Assembly: GCA_018894105.1 (NCBI GenBank)
Contig: CM032132.1
Location: forward strand, 29,005,379 to 29,069,378
DNA length: 64,000 bases
Direction of reading: 5' to 3'
DNA from: Jacaranda mimosifolia
Lineage: Eukaryota > Streptophyta > Magnoliopsida > Lamiales > Bignoniaceae
Below, in pieces: positions 1 to 11,879 of the stretch. The position numbers were made by a program, and so were the translations under genes. How positions within the stretch are numbered: position 1 is the first letter of the stretch; every line of letters begins with the position of its first letter. The notes beneath the pieces are model-generated. The model saw only the letters and a program-made list of their open reading frames with translations, had not been told where the DNA came from and did not search any database.

Positions 1-462
1 AGCTTGCATCAAGATTGTCCACTTTGCTCATCAATTTGGAGATTTGAAAGTCTAGCTCTTGGACATGCTTCATGAGTCCTTCAATAGCTTTCGTCAAATT
101 CGTAATTTGTTCCTCTAAAGTTGTAGCACTTGTTGCCATCAGCGTCTCTATGTTTGAGGAATTTAATGTTGAGCAGGAAATGGATGATGCATATTCTTTC
201 TTTGAGTTTCCACCATCTTCATTTATATTAATAAAATGCCGCGACACCTTTTCCACAGCAAACGAAGGAGCCACCTCCGAAGATGATTGCAGTTTCTTGG
301 ACATACTTCTTGTGATGACACCAACACTTTTTGCTTCAATACTTGAGGAATTTGAGGCAGTAAATTTCAATGTTGCAGCCTTGTTGGAGCCATCTGATAC
401 TTCAATTTTAACGAAGGAAAGAGATGAGAGGTAGAGATTATCCCACCGGGTGTGCCAAAATT
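1..462 (-). pseudogene. gag leader of gypsy element D' (partial)
   Basis: Read on the minus strand this is the N-terminal gag region of a Ty3/gypsy element lying directly downstream of its 5' LTR (463-1343). It corresponds closely to 48640-49080 in element D: both contain a stretch like SATTLxEQIxNL followed by GLMKHV. The primer-binding-like sequence abutting the LTR (minus strand of 441-460) begins TTTTGGCACACCCGG. The rest of gag and the other LTR lie outside the window. Open frames on the plus strand here are shadows. The family is supported by the intact gag core in element D; function is inferred from that homology. Confidence 0.7.
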
Positions 463-1343
463 TGTAAGTGCAAATTTTTTTTGTCTACAAAATTAAAATT
501 ACAAGACACAAAAAATCGTACAAATAAGATAAAATTAAAATATATTAATTATGGATCTAATCTCTAATCTAATCATCTGATTCTTTCCTTCCAAATATGA
601 TCCTAAAATTTAATGAGCTCCACGAAGAATGCCTTGAACATCGTAGATGTTCTTCAATTTGATTTGAAGAAATAATGCATATTCGAGGGCTTCGCAACTT
701 AATCTCGAATCAAACGCCAAAAGTATATGAGCTCTATGAAGAGCACCTTGAATGTTGTGGATCTCCTTGAATTTTATTTGAAGAAAATAATGTCAATTTG
801 AGGGCTTCACACCTTAATCTCGAATGAAATGCTAAAATATGATGAGTTCCGCAAAAAAAATCTGGAATACCATGGATTTCCTTCAATTTCCTGGAGAGAA
901 TTGATGGACTCCTTTAAAGTTTATCTCACTTGCTAGGATTTGTGTTGTGTGTTGAATGAGCCTTGGTCACCCCCTTTATATAGATGCTTGATCGGAAACT
1001 TCCAAATTGACTTGAACTTCTTTGAGGGTTATCTCTTTGATAAGATAATACTAAATATCAAGAGATAATATCAAGTGTGAAGAGATAATATCAAATATCA
1101 AGATATAGTATGAAATGACTTCGATTTGATTGGTCCATGGCAATAGACACTTTATCTTTGATATTTATCAATATTTGATTTTGTGCATAAAATAAATACT
1201 AGAGTATTAATTAAAATTAACTATTATTTTCAAGAATTAAATTTAATAAATTTTCAAGAAACAAATAGAAAATTTAAATTAATATCTAGCATATTATTTT
1301 ACATGTGTCACTTTTTCATTGGCTAAAAATTGATATGTCTACA
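463..1343 (-). mobile_element. LTR of gypsy element D' (5' LTR on minus strand)
   Basis: An 881-bp LTR starting TGTAAG and ending TCTACA in plus orientation, which is TGTAGA...CTTACA on the element's own strand. It is visibly the same sequence as the two LTRs of element D (45679-46559 and 49083-49957), including three internal tandem-like blocks about clusters of AATCAAACGCC and a segment rich in GATAATATCAAATATC. The window begins inside the element, so its target duplication cannot be checked; the five bases after the LTR are ACAAC. Confidence 0.85.
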
Positions 1344-1371
1344 ACAACCATGCATATAAGGATCTCTGACT

Positions 1372-1530
1372 CTAATCTTCAATGTCGATAATATCAGATT
1401 TTGCATCACCAACCTCATCTTCCCCATTCACTTCTGCATCCATGTTATTGTTTTCCTCTTCATACTCATGGAACTCATCCTCCATGAACATTGCTTGCGA
1501 AGGTTGATTTCCAAAGTAACTCTTTTCACA
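1372..1530 (-). pseudogene. acidic C-terminal coding fragment, unknown
   Basis: Minus-strand open segment of 52 codons plus a TAG stop. It begins CEKSYFGNQPSQ and runs into a strongly acidic tail (EYEEENNN, then NGEDEVGDA, then SDIIDIED before the stop). A stop codon sits immediately upstream, so only the C-terminus of some protein is preserved. The family is not recognised. It could be the tail of a transposase or a captured host gene. The composition, rich in D and E in otherwise AT-rich DNA, is what makes it look coding. Confidence 0.3.
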
Positions 1531-2064
1531 CTAAGTAAAATTTTCTTTTCCAGCATAGTCATATCAAATTCAACCTTTACAGATTTTGTTCACATAATGC
1601 CATAATTCTAAATAGCATAATACTTTCCGATCATTATACGTTCATATGCTTGACATACCAGAAGTAAGATGTTATACATTGGTTGGCCATCCCAGTCATA
1701 ACCTTTCGCTTCCTTAATGTCGAGTCTTATCCCAAAAGTTCATATCCTATTCAACTTCATGTTCAATTCCACAATCAAATCTCATATTTTCCTACCCAAA
1801 ATTTCACATTCCAAGAATCATATCCTGGCATAACTCACATATTTCTTAAATCAAGTATATATATCCATAGCATTTTCGAAATCAAGCTTATTCCCTACAA
1901 TCCGAGAATCATATCCTAGGATCAAATTCTACAATAACTTAGGTTTTCCTTAATCTGAGTGTTTACATCCTAGATGATTCCCAATTCAAGTTTAATCTAT
2001 GGTAACCTATCGATTCCAGTTACAAAAACCATTTCCATGTTAACCTAGATCATCGAAAACCTAG

Positions 2065-2076
2065 GCTCTAATACCA
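2065..2076 (-). promoter_or_regulatory. primer-binding site of element E
   Basis: The minus strand reads TGGTATTAGAGC, one change from the TGGTATCAGAGC that pairs with initiator tRNA-Met in many plant LTR retrotransposons. It sits six bases from the LTR end at 2083. The intact version of the same motif primes element C at 40351-40362. Confidence 0.65.
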
Positions 2077-2082
2077 CCTATG

Positions 2083-4388
2083 TGTTGCCCCACTCAAGAT
2101 AATCCCTAAGCTGAAAGGCCACCAATTCAAACTGAAATTATAATATATGAGATAACTAAATGCCCATAAAATTTCAACAAGTCTCAAAGACAAGACCATG
2201 CTTCAACTTAAAGAATATTATAAGGAGTGTCGTATATACATGCCCAAATTCTCCCAAATAACATTCAAACATACCAATAATCTCATGTCTTAGTTATAAC
2301 TAATAGAAGTTTACATATACACATATGAACAAAACACCTAAACGATTACAAAATGGTTCCTTCGGGCCAAGCTATAAGCCCTTATTCTTTACTTAATCCT
2401 GCCTGGTAAGGATAACAAAATGGGTATATCGTAAGGACTTAGTGAAAGGAAATATGATGGATAATCAGAAAGGATCTATTAAAGAAGTCGTAGTTCAACA
2501 GATTTGTCAACAAACAGGACATCACATGCACACAGTACGGATTAATGTCTCGTAATTTACTCTGAGAGTTCCAGGTATATGGCTTGTCTAGGCACTCAGT
2601 AAGGACAAAAGTCCCATAAATTACTATATGGGCATACGGCTTGAATAGACCCTCATAGGGTGCACAGTGCAAATAACAAATATGTTAGACCCTCACTGGT
2701 TATACAGAACAAACAATATGTAGATTAGACCCTCATAGGGTGTATGGAACAAATAAAAGATAGGATGATAAAAGTTCTGGACACCAGAATGAGTATAACC
2801 AAGTACAAATGAATAAGCAAAGAGAACAAGAACAATGAAGATAGTTCATTTCCTAGAAGAACAGATAGGTCAGACCCTCACTTGGTGCCCACAATGAATA
2901 ACAGATAAGTTAGACCCTCACCTCAATAGCGACAAAAATGCTATCTCGGTCTACTGTCTTGTGGGATCCGACTCTTCGTCACCTATCCAAAAGAACGGAC
3001 TTATTGTCAAAACACTCGTTTTGACCTTATAACAATAATTAAATGGATAACATTCTACTATTGGTCGTTTTATGATTAATACTATATTTTAAGGTTTTGT
3101 TCTGATATTGTCAAGAGGTGACATACTAGTTACGCTGTTATACTAGAACATTTATGAAAATCATATTCGCTTTAGTAAAGGAATGAAATCAAATTCCTAT
3201 TTTATAATTATCCTTGCAACGTTGCACAAAATCGATTATAACAGTTAAACTATTATTAATAATCCAATTTTGTTACTTAGGTCTCAATCACATAAAATTA
3301 GGACATAATCATCTAATTAACTTAATTAACCAATATTTACATATAATATTACAAATTTGGGTCCACTAAGCTTATTATATCCATGCATGTCTCATTTCCT
3401 GATCCCATATCATATTTTTCCTCCATTTGCAGTATAAAATACAAGAGTTGGGCAAAAATAACTTAAAGAACAACATTAAAATATCAAATCCCAATTTCAA
3501 CTTAGTTATAGCAAATCTTGATATAGGGGCACAATTGTTATAAACCAACACCGCTAGTGAGACTACCGTGATGAGACAAGAAAACTACCTTAGAGTTGAT
3601 GCCACATCGCTACTGCCGAAAATAGCTCATCACTACCACCATTAGGCGTGTCTCAACACCAAAAATCTAATGGCCCAATCAATTTTGAACTTCATTGCCG
3701 ATTCACCATTCAATTCACATAAAAACCTAACTGGGTTCCTCTTACGCCGCTGCATGAAATTTTCCTCTGTCGATGGGCTATTCTAGAAATTGAAAGCACA
3801 AATAGGTTCCTCGAGCTAAACTCTACAAAACCCATACCCCAAACCCAAGCTTCCACTAATGGTAACGCCCTGCCAGCCGCTCTGCTATGGACAAGTTTTC
3901 TTGTTCAAATTCCGACCACCCTACCAGTTAGTTTTGGGAGAAATTGGTATCAATGTGTTCCTTGTGCTGAAAGCAAATGTTCGGTGTATAATGTGTTGGG
4001 TTTTTCCATCGCTTGGGAGTGTTCGTTGGAGAAAGGAGATGAGGGTTGCATGCAGAAAATGAAGAAAGTTGGGGAGGGGGGAAGGAAGGGTTATTTTCCA
4101 GAAATCATAGTTTGACCCCCAACATTTTATTCCAACTTTCAATTAGGCCCCCAAAAGTTTCAATCGACTTCCAATTTACCCCTTAAGTTATTAGTGCATC
4201 TGATTAGCCCGGTTGACCTAAAGTAATCTCACTTTGGCCTCTAAAACTTCCAAAATTCTTGCTATTAAATTTTTTTCTATTTATGATTTAACCCCCAAAA
4301 CTTTTAGAAAATAATAAAATAAATAAATAAAATTCATAAAAATAATAATAAATAAAATCCTACCAATTATGTATTTAGGGGTGTTACA
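2083..4388 (-). mobile_element. long LTR of gypsy element E
   Basis: A segment of about 2.3 kb bounded on the minus strand by TGTAACACCCC (4388 downwards) and ...GGGGCAACA (ending 2083). The TGTAACACCCC start and tRNA-Met primer site are typical of plant chromovirus (Tekay/Del-like) LTRs. It contains TAGACCCTCA-type repeats near 2640-2920 and runs of CCCC-rich sequence near 4100-4300. Short ORFs in both strands look like noise. Only one LTR is in the window, so the boundary is judged from terminal motifs and the adjacent primer site. Confidence 0.6.
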
Positions 4389-5214
4389 GATGTCTTCATC
4401 AATCTCCATTGGCTTTTCTTTCATCTTTTTGAAACATTGAATCCCAAAAAAAATGTGAAAAATAATACAAAGCATTTTAGTGTACAAATTATTACACATC
4501 ATGTAATAGGAATCAAAGAAAAGTATATAATTGAGTAACTTACCTTGTGATAAGCCATTAAGAAAGGTTTTTTCTAACCACTCATCAACTTGATTAATTT
4601 CTTTTGATGTCTCAAATTCATCGAAATTGTAAATCTTTTTCTAAATCATTGCAAAACATGGCTTTATAGTGAAAACATAGTGTTATGATGTTTTTAATAT
4701 TACATCTCCATCTATACCCTTCAAATAAAAATTGATTTTCATAATTTGGCTCAAGTGATTCTTCATCTCCACTTTTACTCTTTTGTTAAATATAGTATCC
4801 ATAGTATGCATCAAATTATAATTTAGGATATGTTTGCTAGTTTTCTTGCTATTGATGCAAGAAGACTACAAAATTTTATGTAGGTATAATCAATAGGGTT
4901 GTGTATAATTCGCTTAGCAATCACCATTTTAGTTGTAATAACAATAGCAAATGAATGTTATGAAACAACCAAGCTAGGCAAAACAAACTATTTTGATATT
5001 TTGCATTGTTATTGGCATAATTTGGATTTAATTGCTAGTAGGAAAGAAAAGAAATCATACCTAGTAGGAAAGAAAAGAATGATTTAGTTTTTAAATCAAC
5101 TACATATATTACACTAAAATGAAAATGAACTTCATTGATTTAAAAATTTTTTCCATGTAAATTATGAAATATGCAAGATATTAATACATAAACTTTTATC
5201 AATTTGCTTTAATT
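4389..5214. other. AT-rich stretch with decayed exon-like segment
   Basis: Flanking DNA between LTR E and element A. On the minus strand, about 4640 down to 4544 can be read as KKIYNFDEFETSKEINQ followed by VDEWLEKTFLMAYHK, then a canonical GTAAGT donor. Beyond the putative intron another short open piece near 4390-4440 reads KKMKEKPMEIDEDI. These may be two exons of a dead gene or transposase. I do not recognise the family. Confidence 0.3.
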
Positions 5215-5219
5215 CTAAC

Positions 5220-5437
5220 TGATGAGGATGAAAGTAGTATATCAGAGTATTGGGCTGAAATCCTGTAAAATCGTCTAGAGGGTGGTCGAGTAGAATACTT
5301 CTAATGTGTCGAGTTGAGTCCTATGTTCAACAGCAAACGTCAGGCTAGCCGAGGTGCCCTCAGCTAAAGCTCTCTGATGCTCAAGTTAGTATAGATCGAC
5401 TGAAAAATTGAGCAGTAGAATGGGGGTTTTAATGGGC
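5220..5437 (-). repeat. left LTR fragment of element A
   Basis: It matches 16146-16380 of the right LTR almost base for base (shared GTCGAGTAGAATACTTC and AGAGGGTGGTCGAG). Homology stops after GGGGTTTTAA, where hAT-associated sequence begins, so only about 218 of 783 bp remain. Confidence 0.8.
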
Positions 5438-8400
5438 TGATGATGTTAAGAAGAGAAACTCCAATTCTGACTGTTAGGGTAACTTCATGCTACAATTATT
5501 TAGGCTGTTGGTGTTATTAACTTTAAATTTCTAATCAAATACTTCTCTTAATTTCATATTTTTATCCAATAATTATATTTAACTACTAGTTAAGTAATAC
5601 TTTTTCTTTTTCTTTTTCTTTTTTTGAATGTCACAAATGGAATATGAAGAAGACCATCTATCAGTATTTGAGAAAGCAATGTGGGATTGGAAATGGCCTC
5701 TGAGGACAATAATGAAGATAATAACATGCGAGTTGAGGATATTTCTAAAGATAATAGTAAGATAAAACGAACATCCAAGGCATGGTACCACTTCAAAAGA
5801 TTGAAAATCGACAACATCTAATATGTCAAGTGTAACTACTGCAAGGTTCGCCTCAAAGCTCCACCTGATTATGGAACCACACATCTAATGAAACATTATG
5901 ATAGGGCTTGTAAAAAGCGACCAAGAAAAATGGATATTCGTCAAAGTTTCCTTGTGGCAAGCAAGAAAAATGTGGGAAGCCAGGAGCTTGCGACATATAT
6001 TTTCAATCAAGAAGACTCAAGGCATGAGCTTGCGGTGATGGTTATGTTACATGATTATCCACTTGCTATAGTTGAGCATCTTGGGTTTTGAAGATTTGTT
6101 GCTATTCTCCAACCTTGCTTTAATATGATCTCAAGAAATACTCTCAAAAATGATATTCTCAAGATTTATAATGTTGAGAAAGCCAATTGTTATCAATTAT
6201 TGGACAAGCTTAAGTGACGGGTTGCTATCACAACTGACATGTGGACTTCAAGCAACAACAAAAGAGGTTTTATGGCTATTACTTCTCATTATATTGATGA
6301 CACTTGGATTTTACAAAATTGCATTTTGAGGTATGCCTAACTTTAAATTGTTGCATTTTTGTTATATATACTAAAAAATATACTTATTACATTTTATTAT
6401 TTTGTAGGTTCATATATGTTCCTGCTCCACACACAGCTGAAGTGTTGTTTGATATTCTTGCTGAATCATTAATGGATTGGAATATTGATCGAAAAGTATC
6501 ATTAGTCACTGTAGATAATTGCACAACCAATGTTGCCACGCTTCATCATCTCTTGAACAAGCTCCCAAAGAAAGATATGCAGTTGTATGGAAGGTACTTC
6601 ATATGCGATGTTGTGCTCATATTTTGAATTTGATTGTGAAAGATGGTTTGGAAATTATTAGTGATGCAATTGAGAGGATACGTGATAGTATCATCTATTG
6701 GACTGCTTCACCTACTAGAGTAGAAAATTTTGAGGAAGCTGCTCATCAGTTGCATACTGGTTGTAGTAAGAAATTATCTCTAGATTGTAAAACTCATTGG
6801 AACTCAACTTTTTTTATGCTAGAAATTGCTATAGCATATAAAGATGTTTTTCCACGAATTTATTATTGAGAGAAGTACTACAAAAGCCTACCAACTGAAG
6901 AAGATTGGGAGAATGCAATTGAAATTTGTGGGAAGTTAAAAATCTTTTATCAAGTGACAGAGATGTTTTCTGGTACTCTCTATCCCATTTCTAACTTTTA
7001 TTTTCCAAAACATTATGACATTACATTGAAATTATATGAGTGGGTGAAGAGTCCAAATGTGATGATGCGGGATATGGCTAAAAAGATGTTGGAAAAATAT
7101 TCAAAGTATTGGGATACTTGTCATATTATGATGGGGATTACTGCTGTTTTGGATCCTAGGTACAAAATGAAGTTGGTTGAATTTTACTTCCCATTAATTT
7201 ATGGTGATAGATCATAGCATAAAATTGATGAAGTTCGTCAAAATTGTTATGATCTATTCAGTGAATATCGATCTAGAGCTATAACATCAAATGATAACTC
7301 GAATATTAGTGGTCTTGGAAGTTTGGAAAATACAATGTCATCTTGTGTTTCTGGTGTTAATGATCCATTTGAGAGTGACCCTCTAGAGATGTATGACCAA
7401 TATGTGGCTTCAAGTTCAAATCCTACTACTAAAGTGTCTATGACATTGGAATTGGATATGTACTTAGAGGAAAATGTCTTGCCAAGAACTCCAAATTTTG
7501 ATGTGTTAAGTTGGTGGAAGACAAATGGAGTGAAATATCCTCATTTGTATAAGATGGCAAGAGATATTTTAGCTATTCCGATTTCAACAGTTAAATTTGA
7601 GTTTGCATTTAGTAGTAGTGGAAGATTGATAAGCCTTTATCATAGTAGGCTCCATCCCTCTACTTTGGAGGGATTAATGTGCAGTAGTCAATGGTTATGG
7701 AATGAGGCAAATGGTAAGTGAAATTTCAATAATACTTGATCATTTTATATACATTTAGCAATTAACATAATTTATATATTTTATTAATTTATTGTTTAGG
7801 TACTTGTTCAACTATTTGGTGGATTAAAGACTTGTCCAACATTGCTTGATGAGAGAGAAGATGATCAAGGAGATTCTGATAGTGAGACCACATAGCTAGT
7901 TGTTTGGTGGTTAATCTGATTGAAGGATTGTTTGTGTGAGTGTGATTGAAGTAAACAGGATATTTTAGACAATGCTTGATGTCAACTATTTAGAGAATTT
8001 AATAGGATGTTTTATTTTGTGTTATTTGGACCAACATACCAATTGAAAGTATTATAATGCTTGGTGAGTGTTTGAAAGTGATATGAAATAATTTTAATTG
8101 TGAGTTTATTGAAGCAAAAATAAAACATTAATGAGTTGTATATTGTTCATGAGAGATTCTGGATACAATAGTTAAGATTTATGAAAAAGGGGCCCAATCA
8201 TCTCAAGGATTGCAAACGACTTTCAAAAGACAATACATTCCTCAGAACAAATGGCAAAATTAAAATTAATGAAGATTTGGCTAATTAAAATTTCGCCAGT
8301 TACAACTATTCCAAACTTTTCGTTTTAAAGGGAAGCATTAAAATGCCTATAAGAATAAATTGAACTAAAACACAACTTAGAACATGAATTCTTACTTTCA

Positions 8401-8600
8401 AAAGGCAGGAAATATTTTGTACATTCTGTGGGAAAAAGAAAAAAGGAAAAAAAAGATCCCGGGTTAAGCGAGTTAGACCCGTCGGGTTTGGGCCCAAATG
8501 GGAGGGGAGGCGGGCTAGGTTCTGGATCAAGCAAGTGGCATGCGGGGTGGGTCCTGGGTCCACCCAAACCTACCCAGACCTTCCCCATTGCCAACGTTTC
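5438..8600 (+). mobile_element. decayed hAT transposon
   Basis: A block foreign to element A that contains a three-exon hAT transposase remnant (5693-7895). Its right side (8440-8598) is GC-rich with alternating GGGTTTGGG and CCCGGG-like subterminal motifs. On the minus strand it ends in GGCAATGGGGAAGG, which resembles known plant hAT termini (GGCAATGGGG). No matching left inverted repeat or 8-bp target duplication could be found, so the outer limits are approximate. The flank on the left is LTR sequence and on the right is gag sequence, so the insertion was accompanied by a deletion or rearrangement. Confidence 0.6.
5693..7895 (+). pseudogene. hAT-family transposase (BED finger, dimerisation domain)
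   Basis: A near-complete hAT (RICESLEEPER/ZBED-like) transposase with disruptions. The start ATG at 5693 gives MASEDNNEDNN, then an N-terminal BED-type finger region (WYHFKRL, CNYCKV, HLMKHYDRAC). The catalytic core includes AITTDMWTS, LVTVDNC and HMRCCAHILNL. The C-terminal dimerisation region includes YPHLYKMARDILAIP and FSSSGRLISLYHSRL. Introns are inferred at 6331-6407 and 7714-7799, both GT...AG. In-frame stops occur near 5819, 6089, 6215, 6867 and 7215, and a frameshift lies at about 6550-6590. The last 31 codons, ending GDSDSETT, are in a shifted frame. It cannot encode an active enzyme. Confidence 0.85.
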
Positions 8601-8609
8601 TCTTTATGG

Positions 8610-10075
8610 AATTTAGTTAGTTTTGGTGGCTTCTTGTCGGGCACTCTTATTAACAAATTTTTTCAGATGGCCTTGTCAAATCTGCGTCTCGATCTCATCA
8701 TAGAAGTTGAAACAATCCTAAGTGTCATGGCCCTTTTTTTGATGGAAATGGAAATATTTATTAGACCTCTTCATAGCTTCTTTTTCTATCAGTTTTCTAG
8801 GATTCTTGAGGAGGTTGTCATGTTAAATGGTAAATAACACCTCCTTTCTAGCAACATTGAGTAGAGTGTAGTTATGGAATCACCTGATGGGCGATCGATG
8901 ACTAACTTTATGTTGGCGGTCATCTTTCTCTTTGAGTTTCTTCTTATTGACCTCAAGATTACCATAATTGAGCTTGTTCATGTCTTTCTAAGTCATGTAC
9001 CTCTCAGCGAGGTCGAATAGCTCTTCCATTAACCTGGGCCATTCCCTGACCAAAGCATTGGCACACTCCTTATAGTGAAGGCCTAAAAATAGTATATAGA
9101 TAAGAAACTCAGTCCATGGGCTGTCAATCTTTAGGACTCAGTGTTGAGCCTAATAAAGAAATTGTGAAGGGACTCCCCCTTGCTATATTTAATGGTGTGC
9201 AAATGGGTGTAGGGGAGCTTCACCTTCGTCCGACTGGTAAATTAGTGTAAAAACTTGTCACACAGCTGATCGTATGAATAGATCGATGCCAACTCTAACT
9301 TAACGAACTAATTGGGTGCAATTTCCTAAAAGGTGGTCCCCAACATCTTTGCGTGGATATACTCTTTGTGCCCATGTAGCTGTATCACGTGTTAGAATTG
9401 TAACAAGTGCTCATTTAGGTCTAACGAGCCATCATATCTGGGTAGTCCCATGGGGACCTTGGCATGGACAACAATGCGCTCGTCGATAATATTATATATA
9501 AACAGTAATTCTCACTCTCTACGAATCCTCTGGGCTCCGTCATGGTAGGGATTCCTCTCAGAGTTTCTCTTCGAGATTTTCTCCAGTCGCTTGTTCAGCT
9601 ATTGTACTTGGTGGGACACTTCATCCCATTCTTCTTGATCAGCTTGAATGAGGTTCCTGTTCATCTAGTATCTCACGCACTTGACCCCATCACATTGTGG
9701 GGCTCGAAGGGGTCGAACGACATGGTTGATGGAGTCTGCAACTTCTTCACGGGGGTTCTGGTGGGTTGCTTCTCTTGGAAACCACCCGAGACTATCCTCT
9801 CATTGAGTGGTGGTAGTCTGGCCTTTGGTTGACCCCTCTCTTCTCTATGGGTCCTTTCCTTACGTTAAGTAGGTTGGGCGTAGCACTAGCAGCAGACTCA
9901 GGCCGAATGTTGTGTCAATTGAGGGCACTTGATAGCTGGGCAAAAATTTGAGCAGATATCTGTTCGTTTATGAGTTATATGAGTTGAGGTATGGTCAAGG
10001 TGACCACCTATTTCGATTGGGCACTATATCCCACCACATCTTGCTCCTATTGAGGTTGAGGAGGAGGAGTTGGTC
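8610..10075 (-). pseudogene. extra gag-like segment of element A
   Basis: About 1.47 kb that parallels 14605-16053 in the same orientation and at high visible similarity (for example TTCTTGTCGGGCACTCT at both starts). Read on the minus strand it is retrotransposon gag, including an LHGHKEYIHAKML segment equivalent to LHGHNECIYAKML in the other copy. It lies 3' of integrase, where gag does not belong. It has multiple stops. It may be a remnant of a second element copy or a template-switch product. Confidence 0.7.
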
Positions 10076-10249
10076 ATCATTCCATATCTTTGAGATCAAC
10101 TTCATGATCGATTCCAGATGGGTATTTCATTTTTTGATTTTGGCTTGGGTACCTCTCTTTTTGATCTTGGCTCAGGTGCCGTGTCACGTAGGCTGTAAAT
10201 GTTGTCGACTATCAGGTTGAATATGGGCAATTGATCATCTTATTGGTTT

Positions 10250-10510
10250 GCATTAAGACTTTTACTTTGTGGTTTGAAACCATTGTGGACCATATGGTCG
10301 AATAGCTCATTCAACTTGGGCTAGGGGCCCTTGCTTTATAATTTGAAACTGTTGTTGACTATAGGGTTGACTCTGAACGATCAAGTCATTCATTAATTCA
10401 GGCTAGAAGCCTTTATTTTATGGTTTGAAATTGATATCTACTATAAGGTTGACTATACATGATCAAGTAGTTCATTATTTCGAGCTAGAAGCTTTTATTT
10501 TGCGGCGCTA
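10250..10510 (-). repeat. tandem repeat tail after pol of element A
   Basis: Three to four imperfect copies of a unit of about 88 bp. Each has a TTTATNNTTTGAAA segment, a GGTTGACTAT-like segment and GGCTAGAAGC/GGCTAGGGGC before TTT. Element B carries an analogous but unrelated-looking tandem array at the same position downstream of integrase (25590-25770). Non-coding. Confidence 0.65.
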
Positions 10511-10689
10511 GCAAGGAGTTCTCGAAATGTGCGTAGTTTTTTTTATCTAAAAAGATATCACAGTGCAATGGAGACTTTGAGTCTGTTTACACATAGAATT
10601 TCTTCAAGTTCACCACGTTCTATGGTCGAGAAAGCTATTACTATTTATGTTTGCAAGTTGATATGTGTTGTGCTTTGCTACCTTGACCA

Positions 10690-11760
10690 CTGAGTATGGT
10701 CCTTCTCATTTCAGGTCTAGCTTTCCCACGTTCTTTGATACTTCGATTTGTTTAAGGATAATGTCGCCTACTTTGAAGCTTCTTAGGTGAACTCCTTTGT
10801 TGTAGTGCTCTGTCATCTTTGATCTATATCTCTACATTAGGTGTAAGCTTGTTGTCCCAGCTTGTCGATGGTTTTCAGGTCAAGTTCTTTTTCTGAGGTA
10901 TTTCTGATTGGATTAAAATGGATTACTCAAGCAGTATGCTATGACTGCATCTGACCTGTAGACCAAACTATTAGGGCTACGACCCGTGGCTATTCGAAGA
11001 GTTGTTTAATATGCACATAGCACGCCAGGGAGGTCATCTGCCCAACTTCCACCAGTCCCTTCCAGTCGAGCCTTGAGGTGGTCGAGCACAGTTCTATTCG
11101 TGACCTTTGTTTGGCCATTAGCTTGGGGGTTCCCTACTAAGGTGAAGTGTTGGCGAATCCCCAAGTTCTCGCACCAATACTTCTTGCTTCTGTCTGGAAC
11201 TGGGTTCTACTGTCTGATATTAAGACCTTGGGCAGATCGAAATGGCAGATGATGTTATTCTATATGAAACTCTTAATAGCCGCATTAGTTATTTTAGGGG
11301 ATTGCCTTTGACCCACTTTGTAAAGTATTCGACTGCAGCGATCATGAATTTCCTTTTGTTTGTTGTCTTTGGAAAAGAACCCACTATGGCGATCCCCCAT
11401 TAGTTGAATGGCCATGTGATTTGGATATTTACCATCAATGTCGTGGACTAGTAAGGTAAGTTCAAGTGGAGTTGGCAGGACGGGCAATTTTTAGCAAAGC
11501 CGATGGCATCTTTTAGTAAAGTCGGCCAAAAATAGCCATATTTGATGATTTTGTGCGCTAGGGACTATCCTTCGGAGTGATTGCCATGATTCCTGTATGA
11601 CGTCGTGGGTTTGGGCTAGTGTCAAACACCTCAATGGTGGACCTGATATCGACCTCCAATAAAGCTGACCGTACTCATCAAAGGCGAATTTGGCAGCTTG
11701 GCCTTTGAGCTTATGTGCTTCGCTCTTATCCTCGGGGGCTATTCCTTCTCTCAAGTAAAC
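10690..11760 (-). pseudogene. integrase domain of element A
   Basis: Minus-strand remnant of the Ty3 integrase. The upstream part has KFAFDEYGQLYWRS and RCLTLAQ, equivalent to the pre-integrase linker of element B. The zinc-finger region follows, and the core contains VEYFTKWVK near 11300-11340. It is interrupted by stop codons near 11490 and 11258 and several frame changes. Integrase would insert the cDNA copy into the host genome; here it is non-functional. Confidence 0.7.
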
Positions 11761-11879
11761 CTTTATCGCGTCCTATTAGAAGGGAGGTGCTTCTTTGACC
11801 TGGCCTACCAAGTTCTAGTCGGGGCCACTTATAGTAGGCTTGTTTGCAACTAGAAATGTTATTATTTTATCTCGGGCTC

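Larger units (their letters stand above)
1344..2082 (-). mobile_element. 5' leader remnant of gypsy element E
   Basis: Sequence between the D' insertion and the LTR of E. Close to that LTR lies a tRNA-iMet-type primer-binding site (2065-2076), so this is the untranslated leader of E on the minus strand. It contains no gag reading frame. Near its far end a short acidic open fragment (1372-1530) is listed separately. The remainder of E lies left of the window, split off by D'. Confidence 0.5.

Noticed and set aside
72..434. 120-codon plus-strand ORF at the left edge
   Set aside because: It is the antisense shadow of the gag leader of element D'; the minus strand carries the recognisable gag residues.
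2439..2672. 77-codon minus-strand ORF
   Set aside because: It lies inside LTR E and has no homology or codon structure; LTRs often hold chance ORFs.
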